Positions 1 to 5,412 of a DNA stretch of 5,678 nucleotides are shown piece by piece (within the stretch, counting starts at the first letter, position 1; the number at the start of each line of letters is the position of its first letter). A program made the translations under genes and the position numbers. The stretch is from Denitrobacterium sp024691475. GTDB taxonomy: Bacteria; Actinomycetota; Coriobacteriia; Coriobacteriales; Eggerthellaceae. Where the stretch lies: NCBI GenBank assembly GCA_024691475.1, contig JAILNP010000003.1:1-5678 (forward strand), written 5' to 3'. The notes under the pieces are model-generated. The model did not search any database and was not told the origin of the DNA. It saw nothing but the letters and a program-made list of their open reading frames with translations.

Positions 1-198
1 GCAGGTGGGTGCGAAACGTTCGGCCACCGCGCCTATCTGCTGGTATATCGTGAGCAAACGTTCGGAAAGCGCCTGCGACGAGGGCGTGGCAACGCAGCCA
101 TACGAGAGGCATTCAAGCTTGCCGCCACGCTGAGCGATGACGCCCCAGCCCGTGTGAGCAAGACCAGGATCGATTCCGAGAATGACGCGCCGCTCCAC
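1..198 (-). CDS. ruvC: Holliday junction resolvase RuvC, N-terminal part (gene continues beyond the left edge)
   Basis: RuvC is the endonuclease that cuts Holliday junctions symmetrically together with RuvAB. The 66 visible codons contain the family's opening strand and loop, ILGIDPGLAHTGWGVI at residues 6-21. Asp10 corresponds to the first catalytic metal-binding acid (Asp7 in E. coli). The ERLLTIYQQI helix at 46-55 also fits. The GTG at 198 is my preferred start because AAGGAGG ends 4 bases upstream (203-209). An in-frame ATG at 240 would add 14 residues, but it has no ribosome binding site and lies inside the promoter and LexA box. The other catalytic acids lie outside the window. The gene sits apart from the metal genes behind a terminator and has its own promoter. 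Confidence 0.93.
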   Translation of the reverse strand, partial: MERRVILGIDPGLAHTGWGVIAQRGGKLECLSYGCVATPSSQALSERLLTIYQQIGAVAERFAPTC

Positions 199-223
199 CA
201 AGCCTCCTTCGTGTCGTAGATAC

Positions 224-237
224 CAAACGTTTGTTCG
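224..237 (-). promoter_or_regulatory. LexA (SOS) operator of ruvC
   Basis: The minus strand reads CGAACAAACGTTTG, which matches the Gram-positive LexA/DinR consensus CGAACRNRYGTTYG at every position. It begins one base after the -10 hexamer and covers the expected transcription start, so bound LexA should block initiation. It lies 26 bases upstream of the GTG start. Confidence 0.8.
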
Positions 238-238
238 C

Positions 239-247
239 ATTCTACCA
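239..247 (-). promoter_or_regulatory. Extended -10 promoter of ruvC
   Basis: The minus strand reads TGGTAGAAT: a TGn extension followed by TAGAAT, one mismatch from TATAAT. No good -35 lies at 16-18 bases; TTGCCA (266-271) is 21 bases upstream, too far. The extended -10 may compensate. Its position against the LexA box supports it. Confidence 0.55.
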
Positions 248-269
248 CACGAAAGACTGCATGAATGGC

Positions 270-297
270 AAAAGAAGCGAATGCCCCATGCATTCGC
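270..297 (-). terminator. Rho-independent terminator of the 311-715 regulator
   Basis: A perfect 8-bp stem GCGAATGC/GCATTCGC (277-284 with 290-297) has a 5-base loop and is followed on the minus strand by TTCTTTT. It starts 13 bases after the regulator's stop codon and insulates ruvC from it. Confidence 0.85.
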
Positions 298-310
298 ACG
301 CTGGCGCACA

Positions 311-715
311 TTACTTTGCGCGCTTCGCGTTCCTCATATAGGCGATCCAGGCCTCGGCGGTGCCATCGCTGATGTCGTGCTCGATCAGGCAGGCTTCGTC
401 ATCGGCTCGTTCGGCCGGAACGCCCAGCACGTCGTGGAGGAACTCATAGAGCATGGTATGGCGTTCCAGAACCTTGCTACCATATTCGTACCCATCGCTC
501 GTAAGCGTGATATCGCCGTAATAGGGCTGATCGAGCATGCCCGCTTCCTTCAGGCTGGCCACGGCCTTGGTTACGGACGCCTTGGAAACGCCCAGCTTGG
601 ACGCGACATCCACGGGGCGAATGGGTTGCTTCGGCGTTCCGCCCAGCTCAACGATAGCCTCTAGGTAATCTTCGCGCGACGCGGAAACGCGCTTTGAATC
701 GCTCTCTGCAGCCAT
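311..715 (-). CDS. DtxR/MntR-family metal-dependent transcriptional regulator (short form, Asp/Cys metal site)
   Basis: This 134-aa protein is a short DtxR/MntR-type repressor that should bind DNA when loaded with a divalent metal. A winged helix-turn-helix spans about residues 33-60 (VDVASKLGVSKASVTKAVASL), and a helical dimerisation and metal domain follows to the end. The C-terminal SH3-like domain of classical DtxR is absent. Metal-ligand positions visible by alignment are Asp16 and Glu19 (MntR Asp8/Glu11), His86, Cys109, Glu112 and His113. Asp is the MntR (manganese) residue, while Cys109 is the DtxR (iron) residue, so selectivity cannot be read off simply. I chose the ATG at 715 because AAGGAGG lies 7 bases upstream. 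A longer version from 745 has no ribosome binding site. The gene lies downstream of the Fez-like operon and ends at a strong terminator. Confidence 0.9.
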   Translation of the reverse strand: MAAESDSKRVSASREDYLEAIVELGGTPKQPIRPVDVASKLGVSKASVTKAVASLKEAGMLDQPYYGDITLTSDGYEYGSKVLERHTMLYEFLHDVLGVPAERADDEACLIEHDISDGTAEAWIAYMRNAKRAK

Positions 716-822
716 GCCCCGCCCTCCTTCGTTTCCTCGCGGCATCTTGCACGTACGCTACCTTACAACAAACGTAGGGCCCGACCAACTGGCGAGCCCC
801 ACGAACAACGATGCGATAGTCG
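716..822 (-). promoter_or_regulatory. Intergenic region between the 26-aa peptide gene and the 311-715 regulator, with a candidate operator
   Basis: This stretch must hold either readthrough from the ATPase operon or a separate promoter. I see only a weak pair, TTGGTC-17-TAAGGT, on the minus strand. An imperfect 20-bp dyad at 758-777 has CTAC/GTAG arms and further inner pairs, and overlaps the putative -10. A GGGC/GCCC stem (777-780 with 796-799) followed by TACGTTTGTTG could be a weak terminator. None of these is strong. Confidence 0.3.
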
Positions 823-903
823 CTAATTCTTGTTATATCCGGTGTAGATGGCCAAAAGCATGCAAACCGCCGATGCCAGGCCAAAGAACTTATGCAACCT
901 CAT
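823..903 (-). CDS. Putative 26-aa single-helix membrane peptide, translationally coupled to the P1B ATPase
   Basis: This small open reading frame encodes a 26-residue peptide that starts MRLHKFFG, continues through a hydrophobic helix (roughly residues 6-20, including LASAVCMLLAI) and ends in the polar tail YTGYNKN. The basic N-terminus, single helix and polar end are what a tiny inner-membrane protein looks like. Its ATG (903) lies inside the last codons of the ATPase in another frame, a 14-base overlap, and AGGGGGT sits about 5 bases upstream. This arrangement suggests coupled translation. I recognise no family. A role as a small partner of the transporter is inferred only from position. 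Chance occurrence is possible because the frame is short. Confidence 0.6.
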   Translation of the reverse strand: MRLHKFFGLASAVCMLLAIYTGYNKN

Positions 904-3016
904 GCGAGACCCCCTGACTATCCGGCAATAACGGAGTGGTGTTTCGTGCCGTTACCGCCACCGTTGAAATGTTGTGCAGATACGCTGCAAGCGTTGGGGC
1001 AATTATACCCGCAACGCCCAGAACGATGAGCGCCGTATTGAACCCCACGATGAAGCGATAGTCGTTGTTGATGCGGCTCATGAGAAGCTGCGACAGGGAG
1101 CGCATGACAACGAGCGATTCCAACTGGCAGTTCGTAACCGTAATATCGGCCACAGCCCGGGCGATATCACTTGCGTCGTCGAGCGCAACGGAAACGTTCG
1201 CCGCAGCTAGGGCAGGCGAATCGTTGATGCCATCGCCCACCATAATGACCCGATGCCCGCTTTCCTTCAGCGCCTCTACGTAACTCGCCTTGTCTTCGGG
1301 CAAAACCTGGGCATGGTATTCGTCGATACCCGCAGCGTCGGCAATGGCGCGGGCGCAAATCTCGGAATCGCCCGTGAGCATAACCGTACGCTTCACTCCC
1401 AAGGCGCGCAACTGGGCGATGACCTGGGCGGCCTCGGGGCGGATGGGGTCGGCAACGCAAATGGCGGCCTTCAGCACGCCATCGATAGCCAAGAACACCG
1501 TGGAGGCCGTGGGCGCTTCCCGCTCAAGACGTTCGCGCAACCCCTGGGGGCGTTCGACTCCGCGGTCCTCGAACACGAAATGAGCGCTTCCCACCAGGGC
1601 TTCCTTGCCGTCGATAGAGGAAACGATGCCATGGGCAACCAGGTATTCCACTTCGGTATGGTGCTCGTCTTCATGATGGAGGCCACGCGCCTTCGCCTCG
1701 TTTACGATGGCGCGTGCCAGGCTATGGGGGAAATGTTCCTCCAGGCAGGCAGCAATGGCGAGCAGCTCGTCCTCGCTTTCGCCATTCATGGTAATGACCT
1801 TTTCAACCTGGGGCGCAGCCTGGGTAAGGGTACCCGTCTTGTCGAACACGACCACGTCGGCCGCGGCCATAGATTCCAGGAACTTGCCACCCTTCACCAC
1901 GCAGCCCCGGCTGGAAGCTTCGCGCATGGCGCTCATAACGGCCACGGGCGTAGAGAGCTTGATGGCGCACGAATAATCGACCATGAGCACGCTCGTGGCC
2001 TTCGTGATGTTGCGCGTAACGGCCAAGATGCCGAAAAACGCCAGGAACGCAAAGGGCACCAGGTTGTCGGAAAGACGCTCCGCACGGCTCTGCACCCCCG
2101 CCTTGAGCTCGGACGACTCTTCCACCATGCGCACGATCTGGTCGATGCGCGACGAGCCGGGAAGCGCGTCGACGCGAATGACGATGGAGCCGTCTTCCAC
2201 GATTGTGCCCGCGAACACCGTGGAGCCATCACGCTTGTGAACCACGGCGGATTCACCCGTCATGGATGCCTCATTGATTTCCGCATTGCCGGAAACCACG
2301 GTGCCGTCCACGGGAACCGACGAGCCCGTACGCACGCGCAGAAGCTGGCCCACATGAACGCTTTCCAGGCACAACTCTTCTTCCGTGCCGTCCTCGCGCA
2401 CGCCCCACACCGTTTCCGCCCTGGTGAGCAGGCTCTCCTGCAGGGCAATACGCGTACGGGCATTCACATGCTCTTCCATGACATCGGAAATGCGCAGCAG
2501 GAACATGATATTCGCTGCGGAATTGAACTGGCGCTGCAGAAGCGCCGTGACGATGGCCGTGGCATCGAGCACTTCAACCGTGAGGCGCCCACGCAAGAGC
2601 GCACGCAGACCGCGCACGACGAACACCGCAGCCGAGACAACGGTGATAACCGCTCGAACAGGCGCGGGCAGCAAAAAGCGCCGCATCAGGCGGAACGCAA
2701 CCATGCCCACGATGCGGCGCTTGAAATCATTGTCCTCGCGCACCATGTCAAGCTGGGCGTCGTCGGCAATGGGCTCGGGAATGGCCAGAATGGAAAGATC
2801 GCCCAAGGCGGCAAGAGCCGCATCACGTGCGGCGGTATCGCCCGGGGCGTACGTAACGAGCACGCTGGCATTCGCAGCGCGCACCTTCACGTCGAGGACC
2901 CCGCGAACGCCCCTGATCGTTTCGGTAATGCCGTAGGCTTCTTCGGTCTTCAGCCCCGAAGCAGCCAGGCGCACGCGCAACCTGCCAGGGATGTCCTGCT
3001 TGACGCTATATTTCAT
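890..3016 (-). CDS. fezB: P1B-6-like heavy-metal P-type ATPase, FezB-like (candidate ferrosome iron transporter)
   Basis: This complete 708-aa ATP-driven metal pump has all P-type ATPase signatures: TGES at 253-256 (actuator), the phosphorylated Asp392 in DKTGT, TGD at 548-550 and GDGINDSPAL at 594-603. The N-terminus has a ferredoxin-like fold without CxxC. It carries an Arg-rich PGRLRVR motif at 10-16 instead. The transport helix has Ser349-Cys350-Ala351 (SCAIKLSTP) in place of CPC. The last helix contains HNIST at 681-685. From family knowledge these features point to P1B-6 ATPases, whose characterised members (FezB of Desulfovibrio and Clostridioides) are needed for ferrosomes. The usual HP motif of the nucleotide domain reads His431-Ser432. 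A His/acid patch (HHEDEHH) lies at 447-453. The start follows the fezA-like stop by 2 bases with no clear ribosome binding site, implying re-initiation. Copper or zinc export looks unlikely. Manganese cannot be excluded. Confidence 0.85.
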   Translation of the reverse strand: MKYSVKQDIPGRLRVRLAASGLKTEEAYGITETIRGVRGVLDVKVRAANASVLVTYAPGDTAARDAALAALGDLSILAIPEPIADDAQLDMVREDNDFKRRIVGMVAFRLMRRFLLPAPVRAVITVVSAAVFVVRGLRALLRGRLTVEVLDATAIVTALLQRQFNSAANIMFLLRISDVMEEHVNARTRIALQESLLTRAETVWGVREDGTEEELCLESVHVGQLLRVRTGSSVPVDGTVVSGNAEINEASMTGESAVVHKRDGSTVFAGTIVEDGSIVIRVDALPGSSRIDQIVRMVEESSELKAGVQSRAERLSDNLVPFAFLAFFGILAVTRNITKATSVLMVDYSCAIKLSTPVAVMSAMREASSRGCVVKGGKFLESMAAADVVVFDKTGTLTQAAPQVEKVITMNGESEDELLAIAACLEEHFPHSLARAIVNEAKARGLHHEDEHHTEVEYLVAHGIVSSIDGKEALVGSAHFVFEDRGVERPQGLRERLEREAPTASTVFLAIDGVLKAAICVADPIRPEAAQVIAQLRALGVKRTVMLTGDSEICARAIADAAGIDEYHAQVLPEDKASYVEALKESGHRVIMVGDGINDSPALAAANVSVALDDASDIARAVADITVTNCQLESLVVMRSLSQLLMSRINNDYRFIVGFNTALIVLGVAGIIAPTLAAYLHNISTVAVTARNTTPLLPDSQGVSHEVA

Positions 3017-3018
3017 TG

Positions 3019-3312
3019 CTATTCGGCTTTGCCGTCTACCTGGGCAGTCACCTCGTCGCGAATGCCACCCTCAAGCTCGGCCAGGCGCTCGGCAACGCCC
3101 TCGTCGATGCGGCGCTGACGCGCAGCTTCGGCGCGAATGTCCTCGGCATCATCCATGATGTCCTGGGTGACTGCCTGGATGTTATCGTTCAGGACCATGG
3201 CCTTGGCAACGCCCTTGGAAGCAAGTTCGCGCGTCGTCTTGCTCTGCGAAATGACCTTCAAAACGCCCGTTGCAACCATGCCACCGGCAAAGCAAGCCAC
3301 TTTCTTCCACAT
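3019..3312 (-). CDS. fezA: FezA-like small membrane-anchored protein (DUF6110-type), partner of the P1B ATPase
   Basis: This 97-aa protein has a Gly-rich hydrophobic helix at about residues 5-21 (FAGGMVATGVLKV). A basic and polar stretch follows (SKTTRELASKG). From about 40 onward come long charged amphipathic helices that end acidic. A single N-terminal anchor with a cytoplasmic helical tail and immediate position before a P1B-6 ATPase is the layout of FezA and DUF6110-type proteins; my family call rests on this, not on a search. FezA is required for ferrosome formation in C. difficile. AAGAGGT lies 6 bases before the ATG. The ATPase start follows the TAG by 2 bases, so the two are surely cotranslated. 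It heads the operon, transcribed away from the second DtxR-family gene. Confidence 0.75.
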   Translation of the reverse strand: MWKKVACFAGGMVATGVLKVISQSKTTRELASKGVAKAMVLNDNIQAVTQDIMDDAEDIRAEAARQRRIDEGVAERLAELEGGIRDEVTAQVDGKAE

Positions 3313-3353
3313 ATGAGAACCTCTTTCGAATAACGGGACGAACGCCCCTTACA

Positions 3354-3359
3354 TGTATA
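3354..3359 (-). promoter_or_regulatory. Candidate -10 element of the fezA-like operon
   Basis: The minus strand reads TATACA about 42 bases before the ATG, four of six matches to TATAAT, next to the TACATGTA palindrome. No acceptable -35 is seen at 17 bases, so the promoter may be weak, activator-dependent or elsewhere. Confidence 0.3.
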
Positions 3360-3438
3360 GACGAATTAAGTATCGCATGCGAAACGAGGGCCTTCCACCC
3401 CAATGAGCTCGAAAGAATCCGAACGGACGCGGTTCCGT

Positions 3439-3460
3439 GGCTAATTCGTAAATATTAGCC
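3439..3460. promoter_or_regulatory. Perfect-armed palindrome, candidate metalloregulator operator
   Basis: Arms GGCTAAT and ATTAGCC (3439-3445 and 3454-3460) flank an 8-base AT-rich centre, giving a 22-bp dyad. There is no T-run, so it is not a terminator. Length and symmetry suit a dimeric winged-helix repressor such as the DtxR-family proteins encoded on both sides. The binder is inferred. Confidence 0.5.
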
Positions 3461-3522
3461 TTCCCTCACTCCGAAGTGGGGTTTAGCATCGCAGAGCCGC
3501 CATTTTACGGGGCAGCGCACCC

Positions 3523-3541
3523 CAATGCGAGCGGCGCATTG
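3523..3541. repeat. Inverted repeat with 7-bp arms
   Basis: CAATGCG (3523-3529) and CGCATTG (3535-3541) are perfect inverted arms around AGCGG. It could be an operator or a small hairpin. It overlaps the second copy of the CACCCCAATG direct repeat. Confidence 0.4.
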
Positions 3542-3570
3542 ATTGTTTCCAACCCGCAATCGTCCAATAG

Positions 3571-3601
3571 GTAGCCCCCTACGAAAAACGTGGTAAGCTA
3601 C
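3571..3601 (+). promoter_or_regulatory. Symmetric dyad just upstream of the putative -10 of the second DtxR-family gene
   Basis: Outer arms GTAGC/GCTAC (3571-3575 and 3597-3601) and inner arms CTACG/CGTGG (3579-3583 and 3589-3593, one GU-type pair) are separated by 3 bases on each side around an A-rich centre. TAAAAT (3604-3609) follows and is a plausible -10. The dyad would cover the -35 position, consistent with autorepression. Confidence 0.4.
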
Positions 3602-3603
3602 TC

Positions 3604-3609
3604 TAAAAT
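3604..3609 (+). promoter_or_regulatory. Candidate -10 of the second DtxR-family gene
   Basis: TAAAAT differs from TATAAT by one base and lies 65 bases before the ATG. No good -35 hexamer is seen 17 bases upstream, where the A-rich centre of the dyad lies. Confidence 0.4.
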
Positions 3610-3614
3610 CATAC

Positions 3615-3647
3615 GCACGGGCATAGGGCACCGCCCCAAAGCCGTGC
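3615..3647 (+). other. Nested hairpin in the 5' leader of the second DtxR-family gene
   Basis: An outer stem GCACGG/CCGTGC (3615-3620 and 3642-3647) encloses an inner stem GGGC/GCCC (3626-3629 and 3633-3636), with 5-base strands on both sides. It ends 13 bases before the AAAGAGGT ribosome binding site and lies within the expected transcript. A structural or translational role is possible. I match it to no riboswitch class. Confidence 0.4.
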
Positions 3648-3674
3648 TTCTCTATTCACTGGAAAGAGGTAACC

Positions 3675-4058
3675 ATGCCCCTGGTTCTGCACGAATCCGC
3701 CGAGATGTACCTTGAAACCATCCTGAACCTGGAAGAAGAGCTCGACCGCGTACGCGCCGTCGACATCGCCCAGCGTATGGGCTATTCGAAGCCCACCATC
3801 AGCGAATGGATGGGCAAGCTGCGCGACGCCGGATACGTAACGCTGAACGAAGCGGGCGGTATTACGCTCACCGACGCTGGCCGCGAAGTGGCCGTGAAGA
3901 TCTACGAGCGTCACGTTGTGCTCTCGGGCTTCTTCCGCGCCATCGGCGTCAGCGAGGAAACCGCCGTCGACGACGCCTGCCGCGTCGAGCACTACATCAG
4001 CGACGAAACGTTCAATTGCCTGAAGAGCTACATGGACAAGAACCATCCGCAGGCATAA
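3675..4058 (+). CDS. DtxR-family metal-dependent transcriptional regulator (short form, Met/Cys iron-type site)
   Basis: This 127-aa protein is another short DtxR/MntR-type repressor, here with the residues of an iron sensor. The winged helix-turn-helix spans about 26-55 (VDIAQRMGYSKPTISEWMGKL), and the metal and dimer domain runs from about 65. The SH3-like domain is missing. Metal-ligand positions are Met11, Glu14, His80, Cys102, Glu105 and His106. Met plus Cys is the DtxR primary-site pair, whereas MntR has Asp and Glu there. The DtxR ancillary ligands Glu83 and His98 are replaced by Ser and Val. AAAGAGGT lies 5 bases before the ATG. The gene is divergent from the Fez-like operon, so it is the obvious candidate to control that operon and itself; this is inferred. 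It ends at a strong terminator. Confidence 0.92.
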   Translation: MPLVLHESAEMYLETILNLEEELDRVRAVDIAQRMGYSKPTISEWMGKLRDAGYVTLNEAGGITLTDAGREVAVKIYERHVVLSGFFRAIGVSEETAVDDACRVEHYISDETFNCLKSYMDKNHPQA

Positions 4059-4079
4059 AGGCTGCAACGCATCTACAAG

Positions 4080-4113
4080 AAAGGCCAGGAAGCAGACGCC
4101 TTCTGGCCTTTTT
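4080..4113 (+). terminator. Rho-independent terminator between convergent genes
   Basis: AAAGGCCAG (4080-4088) pairs with CTGGCCTTT (4103-4111), with inner AAG/CTT pairs and a single bulged G, then a T5 run. It lies 21 bases after the regulator's stop. On the opposite strand the same stem is followed by TTTCTT, so it may also stop the AraC-family transcript that ends at 4136. Confidence 0.9.
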
Positions 4114-4135
4114 CGTTGCCGAAGTGGCAACGCAG

Positions 4136-5113
4136 TTACTTTTCGTTCGTGCGATTCAAGTTCTCGCGCCAAATGTAGGGCGTCGTGCCCATGCAGTCGG
4201 AAAAGGCCTTGGCGAACTTCGAGGGGTTCGCATAGCCCACCTCGGCGGCGATGGCGGCAATGGAATCGTCGCGGCGATCCTTCAGCAGCTCGCATGCGCG
4301 ATGAATGCGGAACGTGCGGTACCACGTGTACACGGGCACGCCAAATACCTGCTTGAACGATTCCTTCAACACGGTGGGCGACGTATGGCATTCGCGCGCA
4401 AGCTCGGTGATGGTGGCCTGGCGCGTGATGTCGCGCATCATGATTTCCTGCGCCTGATACGCCACGGACGCACGACGATTGGTGGACTCTTCCCCGCTCA
4501 GACGCACGCGACGGTCGCCCTGCAGGATACGCACCACCAGCAGGACCAGCTCGATGGTCTTCAAGCGCATATGGCCCATGTCTTTCGGCGGAAGCATTTC
4601 GTAGAGCTCCGCGAAGATGTGGGAAAGCGCAGGATCGCACGGAACGCCGAAGAAATCGCCCATGCCCGAAAGCATTTCGAAGAACAATTCGAGGTCGAGC
4701 TCGAATGACAGATCGGCGATCTTGCGAGCGGGCGAGCTAAGAAGCGCCGGCGAGACGAGCACGCCGATGCCATGGAACGTGCCGTGGGGCACGCGGCAAT
4801 GCGCCTGGCCGATGGCGCCGATGCGAATGATGAACGTTTCGCCCGAGGCAATATTGCGCGTAAGCCCATCGTCACATTTGTATTCCAGCGAACCACGCTG
4901 GCAATAGCAGATGATGAACTCGCCCTCATCATGATTGCGCGAGGAGCGAAAATCGCAGGCAGAGGAGTGGACATCGACCGTGGCAACCTGCACGCCCGAA
5001 AAGAGCTCGTATCCGCGCAATGCGCCAATGCCCGAGCCACCTGGGCCTATAACCGAATGCCGTATTTCCGGCGTTGCCGGCTTCTTCGCAATCGAAGTTA
5101 CCCGTGAAACCAC
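4136..5113 (-). CDS. AraC-family transcriptional regulator next to the Feo genes
   Basis: This 325-aa regulator has an N-terminal cupin-like sensing half (about residues 35-125, including EFIICYCQRGSLEYKC and ASGETFII) and a C-terminal AraC DNA-binding domain (about 220-318). The two helix-turn-helix units lie at about 234-255 (TITELARECHTSPTVLKESF) and 283-304 (SIAAIAAEVGYANPSKFAKAF), followed by the conserved TPYIWR ending. Overall layout recalls PchR-type regulators of siderophore and iron genes. That assignment is tentative, and the ligand is unknown. The start is a GTG at 5113 with GGGGTGG 7 bases upstream. The gene follows the FeoB-associated protein gene by 33 bases on the same strand, so cotranscription with feoB is likely. 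It converges on the DtxR-family gene. Confidence 0.9.
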   Translation of the reverse strand: MVSRVTSIAKKPATPEIRHSVIGPGGSGIGALRGYELFSGVQVATVDVHSSACDFRSSRNHDEGEFIICYCQRGSLEYKCDDGLTRNIASGETFIIRIGAIGQAHCRVPHGTFHGIGVLVSPALLSSPARKIADLSFELDLELFFEMLSGMGDFFGVPCDPALSHIFAELYEMLPPKDMGHMRLKTIELVLLVVRILQGDRRVRLSGEESTNRRASVAYQAQEIMMRDITRQATITELARECHTSPTVLKESFKQVFGVPVYTWYRTFRIHRACELLKDRRDDSIAAIAAEVGYANPSKFAKAFSDCMGTTPYIWRENLNRTNEK

Positions 5114-5146
5114 TGGATATCCACCCCTAGAAAAACCCTTTACACG

Positions 5147-5353
5147 CTAATGGCGGCAAGAGTGCCGTTCGGCCTTCTCGACATCTTCGAGCATGCGCTC
5201 GGCGGTGTCGCATGACGGGCAACTTCCGCTCGAGCATCCCTTGCAATCACTGCAGGCGCTGCCCTTGCCACTAAACATCTTCACGATGGCGCGAATGCCG
5301 GGAATGGCAATGAGGGCCACGATGACCAGGGTGATGATGGTTCCCACGCTCAT
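5147..5353 (-). CDS. FeoB-associated Cys-rich membrane protein
   Basis: This 68-aa protein has one N-terminal transmembrane helix (residues 5-20, TIITLVIVALIAIPGI), a basic segment, and a Cys cluster at 34, 37, 40, 45 and 48 (CSDCKGCSSGSCPSC) with Cys66 near the end. Size, layout and position directly after feoB identify the FeoB-associated Cys-rich family. Its likely role is as an accessory of the ferrous iron channel, perhaps standing in for FeoC; the exact function is unknown. The ATG at 5353 is preceded by AAAGGAGGTG, an excellent ribosome binding site. A longer frame from 5425 runs through the intercistronic hairpin and is rejected. Confidence 0.92.
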   Translation of the reverse strand: MSVGTIITLVIVALIAIPGIRAIVKMFSGKGSACSDCKGCSSGSCPSCDTAERMLEDVEKAERHSCRH

Positions 5354-5412
5354 CGAGCGCACCTCCTTTCGCAATGGGGAGCGCGCTCGTTCGAATGCGC
5401 TCCCCCAAACAC

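Larger units (their letters stand above)
3313..3674. promoter_or_regulatory. Divergent intergenic region between the Fez-like operon and the second DtxR-family gene
   Basis: No credible gene lies in these 362 bases. They must contain the promoters for both flanking units and hold at least four inverted repeats: 3439-3460, 3523-3541, 3571-3601 and 3615-3647. A weaker GU-containing stem (3464-3481) may also form. The 10-mer CACCCCAATG occurs directly repeated at 3396 and 3518. ACGAATTA (3361-3368) recurs inverted as TAATTCGT (3442-3449). I see no Fur box and no convincing IdeR consensus. Confidence 0.6.

Noticed and set aside
33..311. A 92-codon minus-strand frame overlapping ruvC
   Set aside because: It conflicts with the RuvC frame carrying the catalytic motif, and it would start before the terminator at 270-297.
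1253..3118. A 621-codon open frame on the plus strand opposite the ATPase
   Set aside because: It is antisense to a gene with every P-type ATPase motif intact. Its protein is His/Arg-rich and of no recognisable family, as expected from reading a GC-rich gene backwards.
3421..3435. GAAC...GTTC resembling a second LexA box
   Set aside because: The arms are separated by 7 bases instead of 4, so it does not fit the SOS consensus.
3464..3481. Hairpin CCTCACT/AGTGGGG as a terminator
   Set aside because: It has only TTT after it on the plus strand, and no plus-strand transcript is expected to end there. On the minus strand the stem is interrupted by a mismatch.
3396..3527. Direct repeat CACCCCAATG at 3396-3405 and 3518-3527
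   Set aside because: Two copies of a 10-mer 122 bases apart, in opposite relation to no clear promoter, may be coincidence; recorded only in the intergenic entry.
3568..3586. TAGG...CCTA as an IdeR/DtxR consensus site
   Set aside because: The half-sites are 6 bases apart rather than 9, and about half of the 19 consensus positions match, so I report only the dyad, not an IdeR box.
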